A stretch of 64,000 bases of DNA from Monocercomonoides exilis (Eukaryota; Preaxostyla; Oxymonadida; Polymastigidae), in assembly GCA_001643675.2 (NCBI GenBank), contig LSRY02000031.1:436501-500500 (forward strand). The letters run 5' to 3'. The notes beneath the pieces were generated by a model that searched no databases, had not been told where the DNA came from, and was given only the letters and a program-made list of their open reading frames with translations. Position numbers and translations under genes: made by a program. Shown here in pieces: positions 36,021 through 45,986 of the stretch; position 1 is the stretch's first letter, and the number at the start of each line of letters is the position of its first letter.

Positions 36021-36745
36021 TTACTCATAGCATTCAATTTTATATTCTTCACAATTCATGCTTCATAGAACAAAGCAGTCCGTTGATGGATGAAATGGAA
36101 TATTCATTCAAGCAGAACAATGAGACGGAATAAACTCTTCTGATGCAACCGCTGCAAAAGAACTAACAACTATTTTTTTATGCTTTCTGAAACAAAAAAA
36201 AAAGATATCTTTTATCGTTTGTTGTGAATGTTGAAATTACCACAAATAAAGAAATAGTCGCTTGAATAATTGAAAAAACGAACACAAAAAAAGAATTACA
36301 ACAAATGGAATTGATAATACAAACTGGAGTTACACAAAATAGGAAATGAAATAACAACTGTTGATGTTTGCAATGAAAAGAAAAGAAGAAAAGAATCAAC
36401 TGAAAAGCCAAATTAGAGATTAATGAAAAAATTCATTTGACAAGATTCACTCAAAATAATTGTGAGGTGGAGATTCAGCAAACACAAAAACATGAATACA
36501 TAAACACAATAAACACTGCTCACCCAAAATCTGCATTCGGAATGTGTGAAAGAAGAAACAAAGTGAAACACAACAACCAATTGAACCAAAATAGGTTGAT
36601 ATCAAAAACAAGAAGAAATGTACTTATGAACAAAAACAAAAAGGGAAGAGAGATACTCTCTCAAACTGATAAAAGATAATATTGAGCTTGCTTCGAGAAC
36701 ATAAACACTTCCCCATTGAAAATATTATTATCTCCAATTCTTTAT
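36021..36745. other. Spacer downstream of the beta-helix gene, no gene seen
   Basis: A-rich on the plus strand. Frames at 36178-36411 and 36437-36679 are short and AT-driven, with no recognisable features. Confidence 0.4.
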
Positions 36746-39700
36746 TCATTTTTCAGTTTGCAAAGTTCCAGTGATATCTGAAGAATTCAAAGTCGTCAGG
36801 CTTTCCCCATCTTCTATTGTCTCCTCCAGATCAATTGCATCAGATATCGTCAGCATTGCTGCTCCTGGAGGAAAGCGCTGGATGAACTCTCGCTTCAGGC
36901 TTGCCAAGCTCGGTCTGTCCTCTGGTTGAGCAGACAGGCAAGCTCGGATGATTTCAAAGAAATTTGACTCCATCACAGCAGATATGTTCGGTCGTTCGTG
37001 ACTCACTATCTTCTGTCCTGCTATATCACCTTCATATTCATCAAATGGAATCTCCAGCGTCAGACACTCCCAAAGCATCATTCCAATCGAGAATGAAACT
37101 GACTCCTTTGTTGCTCTCATCTTCTTGTTCATCATCAGTTCTGGTGCTTTCCACCTCAGACACTCCTTTCTGTTTTCGTCGTCATCATCTTCAAAGGCAG
37201 ATGAAGGAGGTGGCGATTTAGCGAACCTCTTATTCTTCAACGAAATATCGGAGGAAGAACTGACAATTGTGGAGGATGAAGAGATTGAGGATGAATCTGA
37301 ACTATCATCCGAGGAGAAGTCAGAGTGCATCACAATGCAGATCACCATGTGCTCTGAAAACAGAACAATGTGAGGGCTCAAATTGGAAAGAGAAGACAAT
37401 CCATTTTCCATCTCATCAAACGAGTGGAGAGCAAGATTAGCCACCCAGAACAGGATCTGAGCAGCTGTTTGCTCCCTCTCCTGAAGAGTCCCAATTGCCA
37501 TTTCCTTTGTCTTATTCAGCCCATGCAACAACATGAACAGCGAATCCCTCAAGTCAACAATTAATTTTTCATGTGGCGATGAACAGGCCATTACATCCAC
37601 CAGATTCGACATCGATGAGGTGGTTGGGCACATATTTTCTCTGTGTATAAATGTGGAATCTGAATCAGTTGAACATGTCGAAGATATTGATGGTGATGGA
37701 GTTCTCTTTCTTGTTTCCTCTTCCTCCTTTTCATCAATCTTCTCCAGCATCAATTGAGGGATCTTGTCTGAGTCTCTTCCCAGAATGTATTCAGTCGATC
37801 CGCTTTCAGATAGAAGATGCTCCGATGATTGTGAGTGTCCCAAGCTTTTCTCATACACCCTCTTCTTGATTCTCTCTTCATTTTTCTTCTCTGCTTCCCT
37901 TTCAGCTCTCCTCCATTGTTCCTCTGGCGACGGCTCCATTGTCACCATCTCAATCAGCTTCGGATCCTTTTTCACTGTGTCGTTCACGATTTCTCTCAGA
38001 TTTTTATTCTCATTCTTTGCCTTTCTCCATCTTTCAATAAATATTATTGATACAATAAGAACAATAAAAAGAATTATTGCCATTACAATAACTATTATAG
38101 GCCAAAATGTTTTTCCTTCTTTTCCTCCTTCAACCACTTTATCATTTCCCATCTTTGATTCTGTTCTGTTCTTCAGAATCTGTGGGGTTGTTGCAGCCAA
38201 TTGCTTCCCAAACAAAATTATCACTGACACCTCTGTTTCACCTGAAGCCAATGAAATGTTTTCTGATGGGATTCTTCCAATCACTTCCGTTTCTGAAACA
38301 AAACCGTCTTCCTCAAATGGATATGTCTCAACCAACTCCACATCCCCTGTTTTGAATATCAATCTGAATAACAAGTCGCAAGGAAGAAGAAGTGATCCCT
38401 TGAATTTCACAACAACATTGCTGCCATTCTCATTCACTGAAACATCTTTTAGTATGGGAATGAAAAATGGAGATGACCTTTCTGCCTCAATCCCTCCCAA
38501 GCTGCATCCATCATTTAGGATCCAAAGTGAGGAATTGGGAATCAACCCATCTCCACCTTTCAAGCTGGAAATAGTAAATGAAGCAGAATCTGAACAAATT
38601 ATGTTTCTCCGAAAAGAGGGATATTTTTCTATGAAAGGATTGTTATTCTCCAGCATTCCCATCTCAATTTCTGTATTTCCTCCTTTTATCGAAATCCCTC
38701 CTTTCGATGAATTTTGAATCATAATTTCTTTTGCATAAAAATTGGAATTTTCATTGTGAACAAGCGATCCATTCCATTCACATATTTCTTCAAAAAATAT
38801 ATTTCTTTCATTTTCAATTTCACCTTCATTTGCAAGCATTCCTTCAATTTCACACATGTGCATCGAAACATCCGTTGCATTGCTCAATTTCATAACACTC
38901 CCTTTGCCAGACATGGAACAACAGTTTGAACACGAACAGTTTGAAAGAGATATTTGAGCAGAAGTTGAAGAAACTGAAAGAACAGAAGCTCCTTCTGAAT
39001 TTCTTGAACAGTTGTTGAATGAGGAGATTCCAATAGAAACTGTTCCTGATGTCAAATCCCTAATTTCAATAATGCAACCTTCGGACAATTTCACTTCATC
39101 TGCAGATACTCCATTAAATACAACACTTCCACAATCACCAATCTCAAATACATCTGTTGTTGATTCAATTTGTTCCAGTTTGAATGTTGTAATATTTATC
39201 ACATCTCCACTTAACAAAAATGAAGGTTTGTTGAATGAAAGCATTGATATTGAGCAGTTGTCAACATGAAGAATTCCATTTTCGATGTTCAACAATGTTG
39301 AATTGAGAATTATAGATTCTATGTTATCTGATTGGCCAACCGAAGAGAAATCAACAGATGAAAGAGATAATTGTCCATTGGCTTCATGAATGATTGAATT
39401 GCCTGAATATGAAAATAACTGACCAAAATTGAATTTCAACCCTTCAATCCGAACTTTCTCTGAGGTTGTGATAAGACTTCCCTCATTGGTTATTGCTGAG
39501 TTCAGATGCACCAAAGCAGCTGAGGGAGAATGAAGTGAGCGGATGATCACATCATGCACATCACATTTCCCAACAACAACCGTCTCCTTCGAGATCAGCA
39601 GCTGTGAGTACAGAGATGGAATGATGTGCTGAACTCCAAAGCTCAATGAGTGGCATGGTGCGTCGAACTCTCCACACTGCTTGCTGTCTGCATGATTCTC

Positions 39701-42700
39701 TGCAACAGATGACACAAATATCGTTTCGCTCTGGTATCTCATAACCCTCAATAAAAGATCCTCTTCTCCAACAAAAGAGTCTTCTGTGCAGCCCCATATT
39801 GCAAGATCCTTCACAAATGGCGCTCTGAAGTCCAGCATGAACTGCTCATCTGCTATTTGATTAACAATTGAGTGACATCTCACATACACATCTTTCCCTC
39901 TCAAAGCAGAGTTGTCTCTGAACGTGATATTCAACAGCATAAACTTCAAGGGTCGCTCAGCTGCAGAGGTACATTCCAGAAACAGCCACCCACCTCTTCC
40001 TGCAGTCGAGCAGAAGCACTCAGAAATCTTGCAAAATGAGCACTCAAAACTTCCTCCCTCATTCAACACACAAAACATCCCTCCTCCCTTTCCACACTTC
40101 AAACCTCCACACTTCTTCATCGTTGTGTTTCGAATCACCATTTTCAAAGGCTCATCATTGTCATTCTGAATGATGGGAACATCATATTTCGTGTTCTGGG
40201 TGACTTCTTCGAATGAACTCCACTCAAAAACAACATCTTGTTCTGCTTCATTGCTTTCTCTCTTCTCTCCAGCTGATCCCTTTGAAATCCTCAATCCACG
40301 TGCTCCCTCCAGCTCAATATTCTTCATCGTCAGATTTTTCGCATTCAACACCGTTGTTGACAACAAAGAAATTATATCTTGTGAAAATCCAAGTGATTGC
40401 ATTTCTACAAATTCCAATTGAACTGTGCCTCCATCTGCTTTGATCAATCTGAAATTAGTTATTTCTTCTCTATCATCTCCTTTTTTGGTAAAAGAACAAT
40501 CTATCAGAGTCAATGATCCTTCGCATGAACCAACATGTATCAAAGTATTAACTCCACTTGAAAATGAAGATGGTACAATGAACTTTATCAGTTCGAAGTT
40601 AGTGATTCTAAGAATCTTTATTGCTGCATCTTCTGCTCCTTCAAGAGATGAGAGACATTCCAAAGAACACATATTGAAATTATCTGATTTTATAGAGAAT
40701 CCGCTAAGATCAACACTTTTCTGAAGAACTCCTTTTCCAATGATGTTTATATTCCTTTCAACACTCTCAGGCAATCTTGTTAATGAATAATCAATTGACA
40801 AACAAGGATAATTCGAGAATCCACAGACACACACATCACTTCCCTCGCTTCCAATAAAAATCACAGAACAAATTGCTCTCCAGAAATTAACAAGTGGAAT
40901 TGCATTTGTTGTATCACTTCCATCGAAACCTCTCATGGAGTCCAATGAAATGTCAGCCAGATGTTCTAACACAAACGGAAGAGAGGAATTTGTGATGCTC
41001 TTCGTCAAGTTGGATGATTCAACAAAAAGATCATTTCCATATTTAGCAACATTTGGCTTATCAGAATCAAAAATTGGAGATGAGATTTCAAATGAAGAAT
41101 TATCATCAGTCAGCTTCAGTGCCATTCCTCCTCCAAAGCCAATCTTCCGTTCTTCAGCTGGTGTTGCACATCCAGTGAATGTGCAAGAAATAACATTTAT
41201 TTGTGTGTTTCCTTTCAACTGTGCATTTATAGCCCCTCCTCTGCATTCATCAGAAAGCACAGAGCATCTATCAAAATTACATTTTTCAATATTAATTTCT
41301 TCTTTTGGATTTTCATCATTGCTGTTGTCAATGCTCACACAGCCTCCACTTCCAGCTGTCCTTTCTATTTCTGTGAAATGACAGTTCGTCATATTCAACC
41401 AGAGAGTATTCATTAACTCAGTATTTGTTCCACTTCCACACAACGAGATCAATGGATTTCTCCTCAAAGAAATTGATAAAGCAGAAAATGAATCAATGTT
41501 CAAGATCCCTGACTCAACGGACAAGAACAGAAATGTCAATTCTGATGAAGGATTTTGAAGAGTAATAGAGCAATAAGACAGAGTCAGTGATGATGAAGAT
41601 GAAGAAATGAAAGTGGAATGTGATGAAAATGATGATGGAAGAGAGCAGATAAGTTTTGATAATTCTGTTTCAACACTTGCTGAAATCATCGCTGGGTTTA
41701 ATGATAAACTTGAATCAGAGACTGTCCAACCACTTTCATCATCATTTCCTTTGATTTCGTGTTTCTGTCCAGCAAAAGCTAATTCATCACTCATCAAAAT
41801 CATTCCATTCACAACAACTTTCTTTTCTCCTGTTAACCTTGAAAGAGAATGTTTCATTGTTAAGCAAGGGAATTGGACAATTCCACAGTGAGAATGGTCA
41901 GATGCCTCGGTGTTGCTCACATGAATTTCTTCTGGAGTGGGAAGGAGATAGATGCACAGAGGAATGGCCACGCTGGTGTTTCCATTGTCGTATCCCCTAA
42001 CTTTCTCAAGAGAATCCAATGAATCTGTCACACATGTGATGTTTTGTGACTTCGCGGTCACTTCCAGATTGGGTGAAATGACAAAGATATCATTTCCCCA
42101 TTTGGCTGTGTTTGTGCCAAAGGAAGAAGAAATTAGGAAATCTGAATTTTCATTCAACAATCGAAGAAGGATTCCTCCTCCAAATCCATATGTTGCAGAG
42201 CAATAGCACCCATCAAAAGATCCACCTTTCACTTTCACTTCATTTCCATTCCCAACACACAGCATCATCGATCCCCCATCAGCCGATGTTCTGCTTCCAC
42301 ATCCTTCAAAAATGCAACAATTAAGATCAACATTTGCCTTGTCATTGGAAAACGATATCACTGCTGCTCCGCTCGTTGTTCTCTCAATCCCATCAAATGT
42401 ACACTCAGAAAGTTCCAATGAAATCTCATTTGTTGAAGAAAGCGAAAACAATGAATTTGTGGAAATCGTCTTTGCCCAGTTCACATTTTCCATCTGTAGC
42501 ACACCATTCTGAATATTTATCAGTTCTGTTGTGAATGCTGTTTCTGATGATTGCCCACTTCCTGTTGATATGTTCAATCTTCTAATATGTATTTTTCCTG
42601 CTCCACTTATCTCAAACAGCCTTGACCCACGATTATTTTCATGTGCCGAGTCATGCACAAGAACAAAGTCTCCGACAGATAATGTTCCTGTTGAGACTGA

Positions 42701-44539
42701 AAAAAGAGACAATCCAGATGCCTCTAATTCAATTTGGATTGTTGAACTCAAATTGCTTTGGCCATATATTGTGAAAGAATTGGTCCCACAATCAATATTT
42801 TTTGTTTCTGTTATCGTTCCAGAAAATACTTCGATATCAGTAACATATCCAGGAATCAGTTGAACCAAACAATGGTAAATAGTTCTGCATGGATAGCTTT
42901 CATTCAGTCCACATGCAAATGCATCAATGGCATTCAGCTGTGTTTTAGCAGAGGAAACAAATTTCACTTTTCCAAAATCGTTTCGAAGCCATTCACTTTT
43001 ATCAATGATTGAATTGAAATTTGTGCTAACTCTATTTGATGTATTCCTTGTTGAACAGCAGCTTGAATCAATATTATTTTCTGTTGAATTCTGAATTAAA
43101 ATATCGTGACCACTTCTTACGCATGTGTTATTATGGAAAAAACAATAAAAAAACAAAACTCCTTTGTTATATGCATTAAGATAATTGCAAACAGCACCCC
43201 CTCCACACATTGAATAACAATGGCAAAATATACAATTTGAGAAAACAATTTGATCAGTGCAGTCCCAATGCAGAATTGCTCCTCCTGTGCCATCATTTGA
43301 ATTATTCGCTCTGCAAAATTCGAAGAATGAATTAATAATGCAACGCTTTTGTTTTTGAGTATTTGCAGCATAATAACTTAACGCTCCTCCATCATTCGCA
43401 GAAGAACAATTCTGAAAGGAGCAATCTTCGACCATCGGCTGAACATACATTGTTTCAAATTGAATCCCACCCCCGCCATAACTTCTTGCCTCTGCTGCAG
43501 AGCATTGAACAAATGTTGAATGATGAACAATGCATTCTGCAATTCTCAAAGCATATATTCCTCCACCCCTTGTCGAAGAAGCATTGCATCTCAAAAAGGA
43601 AGAATTTTCAACAGTCAAAATGGAATTTGAATTGTCATGCACGTAAAGAGCACCTCCTTGCGGTGCTGTGCAATCTTCCCATTCACACAATGAAAACGAT
43701 TGGCTTTCTGTGGTACTCATTCGTTCTTTTTTCTGAAGATCATTCATTTCTCTTTTCCCGATAAGAATAGTTGTGTTTTTGCAGATAAACTTTTGTGAAG
43801 AATAGGATCCACTCGAGATCCCTCCTTCAAAGGCATTCGCACACGAATAAATGAGGGTGTTCTCCATTGAACTCAAATAGCATGAATGGTCCATGTTCGA
43901 ATCACTGTGATTGTCTAATTTCACTGACATATTCCTGAAGGCACAATGATCAATCTGTTCACTTTGGCTCTTTCCTGATAACAGGAAATAGTCTGACGAT
44001 GAAACGGTCAGATCTGCAAAGATGGAATTTCTCAAAATAACAGAATTTGAATCATCAGATGAAAATATGATACTTCTTGAACAAAGATTGATTTGATGGA
44101 TCAAACTTAGGTTTGAAAGGCAGATTGACCCACTTTGAAGATGAAACGGTGAAACAAAATATTGGTGTAAAATGCAGGAATCCAGTATAATCCTTGACTT
44201 TTCTGTTATCAGCAAAAATTGTGAGGAAGAATGTTCAATTGCCAAATTCTTGAGTTCAATTGAAGAATTGGAGAACCCAAAAAATGCATTAATCACTGTT
44301 GAGATTCCTGACTGTAATCCTTTCGTTCCAGAGAAAGAATTATGTTCAGATAAATAATTGTTATTGCCACTTGTGGGAAATTGTGCATCATTTGAGTTGC
44401 CTTGACCAAAATAAATACAGTTTAATTTAAAAGTTATATTTGAAAAAATACCTTGGTTTTCTAATGTGGCTGTTTCATAGACGACTTGAGATTTAAATGT
44501 CTTCACAAGGAGCAAGCATGCTAAAAGGAACAAATGCAT
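36746..44539 (-). CDS. Type I surface protein: parallel beta-helix repeats, TM, cytosolic pseudokinase
   Basis: 2,597 aa in one frame. A signal peptide (MHLFLLACLLLVKTFKSQ) is followed by ~2,100 extracellular residues of short Ser/Asn/Cys-rich strands with repeated G-G-A/CT-F-x-x-C patterns typical of right-handed parallel beta-helices. At least four modules start with a Cys-Gly...Pro-Cys signature (SYPCRTIYHCL, QFPCLTMKHSLSRL, NYPCLSIDYSLTRL, DAPCHSLSFGV). One TM (about 2140-2165, IIVIVMAIILFIVLIVSIIF) is followed by a basic stop-transfer, a charged linker and a kinase-like C-terminus. There the C-lobe is recognisable (RWKAPEL, FSIGMMLWECLTLEIPFDEY, CLSAQPEDRPSLASLKREF). No glycine loop, VAIK lysine, HRD or DFG is visible and Ser-rich sequence interrupts the middle, so it is probably catalytically dead. 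A 51-nt in-frame GT...AG stretch near 44401-44451 could be an unrecognised intron. Confidence 0.85.
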   Translation of the reverse strand: MHLFLLACLLLVKTFKSQVVYETATLENQGIFSNITFKLNCIYFGQGNSNDAQFPTSGNNNYLSEHNSFSGTKGLQSGISTVINAFFGFSNSSIELKNLAIEHSSSQFLLITEKSRIILDSCILHQYFVSPFHLQSGSICLSNLSLIHQINLCSRSIIFSSDDSNSVILRNSIFADLTVSSSDYFLLSGKSQSEQIDHCAFRNMSVKLDNHSDSNMDHSCYLSSMENTLIYSCANAFEGGISSGSYSSQKFICKNTTILIGKREMNDLQKKERMSTTESQSFSLCEWEDCTAPQGGALYVHDNSNSILTVENSSFLRCNASSTRGGGIYALRIAECIVHHSTFVQCSAAEARSYGGGGIQFETMYVQPMVEDCSFQNCSSANDGGALSYYAANTQKQKRCIINSFFEFCRANNSNDGTGGAILHWDCTDQIVFSNCIFCHCYSMCGGGAVCNYLNAYNKGVLFFYCFFHNNTCVRSGHDILIQNSTENNIDSSCCSTRNTSNRVSTNFNSIIDKSEWLRNDFGKVKFVSSAKTQLNAIDAFACGLNESYPCRTIYHCLVQLIPGYVTDIEVFSGTITETKNIDCGTNSFTIYGQSNLSSTIQIELEASGLSLFSVSTGTLSVGDFVLVHDSAHENNRGSRLFEISGAGKIHIRRLNISTGSGQSSETAFTTELINIQNGVLQMENVNWAKTISTNSLFSLSSTNEISLELSECTFDGIERTTSGAAVISFSNDKANVDLNCCIFEGCGSRTSADGGSMMLCVGNGNEVKVKGGSFDGCYCSATYGFGGGILLRLLNENSDFLISSSFGTNTAKWGNDIFVISPNLEVTAKSQNITCVTDSLDSLEKVRGYDNGNTSVAIPLCIYLLPTPEEIHVSNTEASDHSHCGIVQFPCLTMKHSLSRLTGEKKVVVNGMILMSDELAFAGQKHEIKGNDDESGWTVSDSSLSLNPAMISASVETELSKLICSLPSSFSSHSTFISSSSSSLTLSYCSITLQNPSSELTFLFLSVESGILNIDSFSALSISLRRNPLISLCGSGTNTELMNTLWLNMTNCHFTEIERTAGSGGCVSIDNSNDENPKEEINIEKCNFDRCSVLSDECRGGAINAQLKGNTQINVISCTFTGCATPAEERKIGFGGGMALKLTDDNSSFEISSPIFDSDKPNVAKYGNDLFVESSNLTKSITNSSLPFVLEHLADISLDSMRGFDGSDTTNAIPLVNFWRAICSVIFIGSEGSDVCVCGFSNYPCLSIDYSLTRLPESVERNINIIGKGVLQKSVDLSGFSIKSDNFNMCSLECLSSLEGAEDAAIKILRITNFELIKFIVPSSFSSGVNTLIHVGSCEGSLTLIDCSFTKKGDDREEITNFRLIKADGGTVQLEFVEMQSLGFSQDIISLLSTTVLNAKNLTMKNIELEGARGLRISKGSAGEKRESNEAEQDVVFEWSSFEEVTQNTKYDVPIIQNDNDEPLKMVIRNTTMKKCGGLKCGKGGGMFCVLNEGGSFECSFCKISECFCSTAGRGGWLFLECTSAAERPLKFMLLNITFRDNSALRGKDVYVRCHSIVNQIADEQFMLDFRAPFVKDLAIWGCTEDSFVGEEDLLLRVMRYQSETIFVSSVAENHADSKQCGEFDAPCHSLSFGVQHIIPSLYSQLLISKETVVVGKCDVHDVIIRSLHSPSAALVHLNSAITNEGSLITTSEKVRIEGLKFNFGQLFSYSGNSIIHEANGQLSLSSVDFSSVGQSDNIESIILNSTLLNIENGILHVDNCSISMLSFNKPSFLLSGDVINITTFKLEQIESTTDVFEIGDCGSVVFNGVSADEVKLSEGCIIEIRDLTSGTVSIGISSFNNCSRNSEGASVLSVSSTSAQISLSNCSCSNCCSMSGKGSVMKLSNATDVSMHMCEIEGMLANEGEIENERNIFFEEICEWNGSLVHNENSNFYAKEIMIQNSSKGGISIKGGNTEIEMGMLENNNPFIEKYPSFRRNIICSDSASFTISSLKGGDGLIPNSSLWILNDGCSLGGIEAERSSPFFIPILKDVSVNENGSNVVVKFKGSLLLPCDLLFRLIFKTGDVELVETYPFEEDGFVSETEVIGRIPSENISLASGETEVSVIILFGKQLAATTPQILKNRTESKMGNDKVVEGGKEGKTFWPIIVIVMAIILFIVLIVSIIFIERWRKAKNENKNLREIVNDTVKKDPKLIEMVTMEPSPEEQWRRAEREAEKKNEERIKKRVYEKSLGHSQSSEHLLSESGSTEYILGRDSDKIPQLMLEKIDEKEEEETRKRTPSPSISSTCSTDSDSTFIHRENMCPTTSSMSNLVDVMACSSPHEKLIVDLRDSLFMLLHGLNKTKEMAIGTLQEREQTAAQILFWVANLALHSFDEMENGLSSLSNLSPHIVLFSEHMVICIVMHSDFSSDDSSDSSSISSSSTIVSSSSDISLKNKRFAKSPPPSSAFEDDDDENRKECLRWKAPELMMNKKMRATKESVSFSIGMMLWECLTLEIPFDEYEGDIAGQKIVSHERPNISAVMESNFFEIIRACLSAQPEDRPSLASLKREFIQRFPPGAAMLTISDAIDLEETIEDGESLTTLNSSDITGTLQTEK

Positions 44540-45396
44540 GCTTATCGGAATGGAAATCAGTTTAATTTTTCAAAATTAAATATTATGAGAATGATCAAAA
44601 ATTGATGTTTTTTAACAGATCAAGACTCAGTTTTGATAACTAGTTCAATAATTTAGAATTTCTTAATATATTTTTTAATATAGATCTGATGTAAAAAATA
44701 TTCAAAAAATTTATCATCCATGCCTAGGACATATTTGTTTTTTTCTTTTTCATTTTTAATAAAAACAATAGAGATTAATTGTTAATCCATAAGAAATACT
44801 CTTGAAAATCTTTGGCACAAAGAAAATTAGCTTATTTTATTTATTTATTTATTTATTTTTTTGTAGGATCAAAAACGAAGAATATTGTGGATTGCAGGTC
44901 TTCGAAGAATCATGTTTGGTGGATCAGCTAATAAAACTGAAAATACAAAAGGAATTTATGGAAAATGGATTTACGAAATTTAAGGTATGACAATGATATC
45001 CTGTGTTGACTTTGGAAAATAGTTATTTTTGGATGAAAGACGATTTTTGTGAAAGAAAGGGAATTGAACGTGGAAGATATGAAATAAAAAAAGGAAAAGA
45101 GAGACTTTCATTTGTTTTGAATTTTTTGTCTGAGAGAGAGAGGATTGAGCTGAAAGAGAAAAGGACGATGAAGGTATTGTTTGCCAGAAGATCGCAGAAG
45201 CAAAAGACAAAAGCATGAAGAAGAGATTTTCATTGAATTTATCTGCAGTTTGAAATCACAACTGTTCACAATTCTCAACTTTCAATCATTTCATAAAAAA
45301 CTATTGAATCATTTATTTATTTGTTCATCTTATTATTCTCCTTCATCTTCTCCTTTTAATTCTACTTCTCTTTCTTCTTCTGATAAAGCTGATATA
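44540..45396. other. Upstream flank of the beta-helix gene with a decayed coding fragment
   Basis: The left ~300 bp are AT-rich promoter region. From about 44,870 to 45,240 on the plus strand there is a fragment of protein-like sequence in shifting frames (FMENGFTKFK, SERERIELKEKR), with stops. It is similar at DNA and protein level to a second relic at about 51,000-51,330, so both are remains of one gene family. The pogo-like element begins at 45397. Confidence 0.45.
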
Positions 45397-45437
45397 CCAT
45401 TGGTGCCAAAACCGGGACCTTTCGCGAAACCCGGAAC
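45397..45437 (+). repeat. Terminal inverted repeat of the pogo-like element (left)
   Basis: 41 bp, reverse complement of 47854..47894. Contains the sub-palindrome TTTCGCGAAA. The match extends 3 bp into the flanking TA side (44 bp in total). Confidence 0.9.
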
Positions 45438-45698
45438 TTTTTATGAAACTGAACATTGATAATATTTTTCATTTTATGAAATTTTTTTTTAAATTCTCCT
45501 TTGTTTAACAATAAATTTAAAAAACCATTGCATTTTTGTTATCAAACGGTTTCAAAACCGACGAAATGATAGAAAAACCATTCAACGATATTGAAAACCA
45601 GAATAACATGTTTCTTTGCGCATGTTAAACACTTCTGAACAACAATAAAGATATGGTCAACAGCTAATGGAACAAATGATGAATCGATTTTGATTTCA

Positions 45699-45986
45699 TT
45701 ATTCATCTTTTTCTTCTAGCATTTTCTTTTTCAAGAAGTAGTTTTCGCGAGCCTCCTTTTCTTTTTGAGAGATTATTGGAGATATGCATCTTGTCATTAT
45801 GCTAACATGTCTCACTCTTGAAGCTGTCACACGTTTTGCCTTCCCCTTTGTTTTGGCGATTGATTCTTTTAATTCTTCTGCTTCAAATGTATCTATATCA
45901 TCTTGAAGAATATCCAGCATTCTTCTTTTTTCAGATTTCTTCGTGTCAGATATCGAATTTTCTTCATTCATAATTGTCACTTTCAT
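45699..45986 (-). CDS. Small ORF overlapping the 3' end of the pogo-like transposase
   Basis: 95 codons, highly charged (KKSEKRRMLDILQDDIDTFE, then KEKEARENYFLKKKMLEEKDE), probably helical. Its ATG overlaps the transposase stop by 4 nt, right after an A6 run, and it lies in the +1-related frame. It may be a second product, or the detached C-terminus of the transposase after a one-base slip. Charged C-terminal tails are common in DDE_1 transposases, which favours the second reading. Confidence 0.5.
   Translation of the reverse strand: MKVTIMNEENSISDTKKSEKRRMLDILQDDIDTFEAEELKESIAKTKGKAKRVTASRVRHVSIMTRCISPIISQKEKEARENYFLKKKMLEEKDE

Noticed and set aside
35942-36133. 63-codon frame as a gene.
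   Set aside because: It begins inside the right arm of foldback element 2 and runs out into AT-rich flank; no motif.
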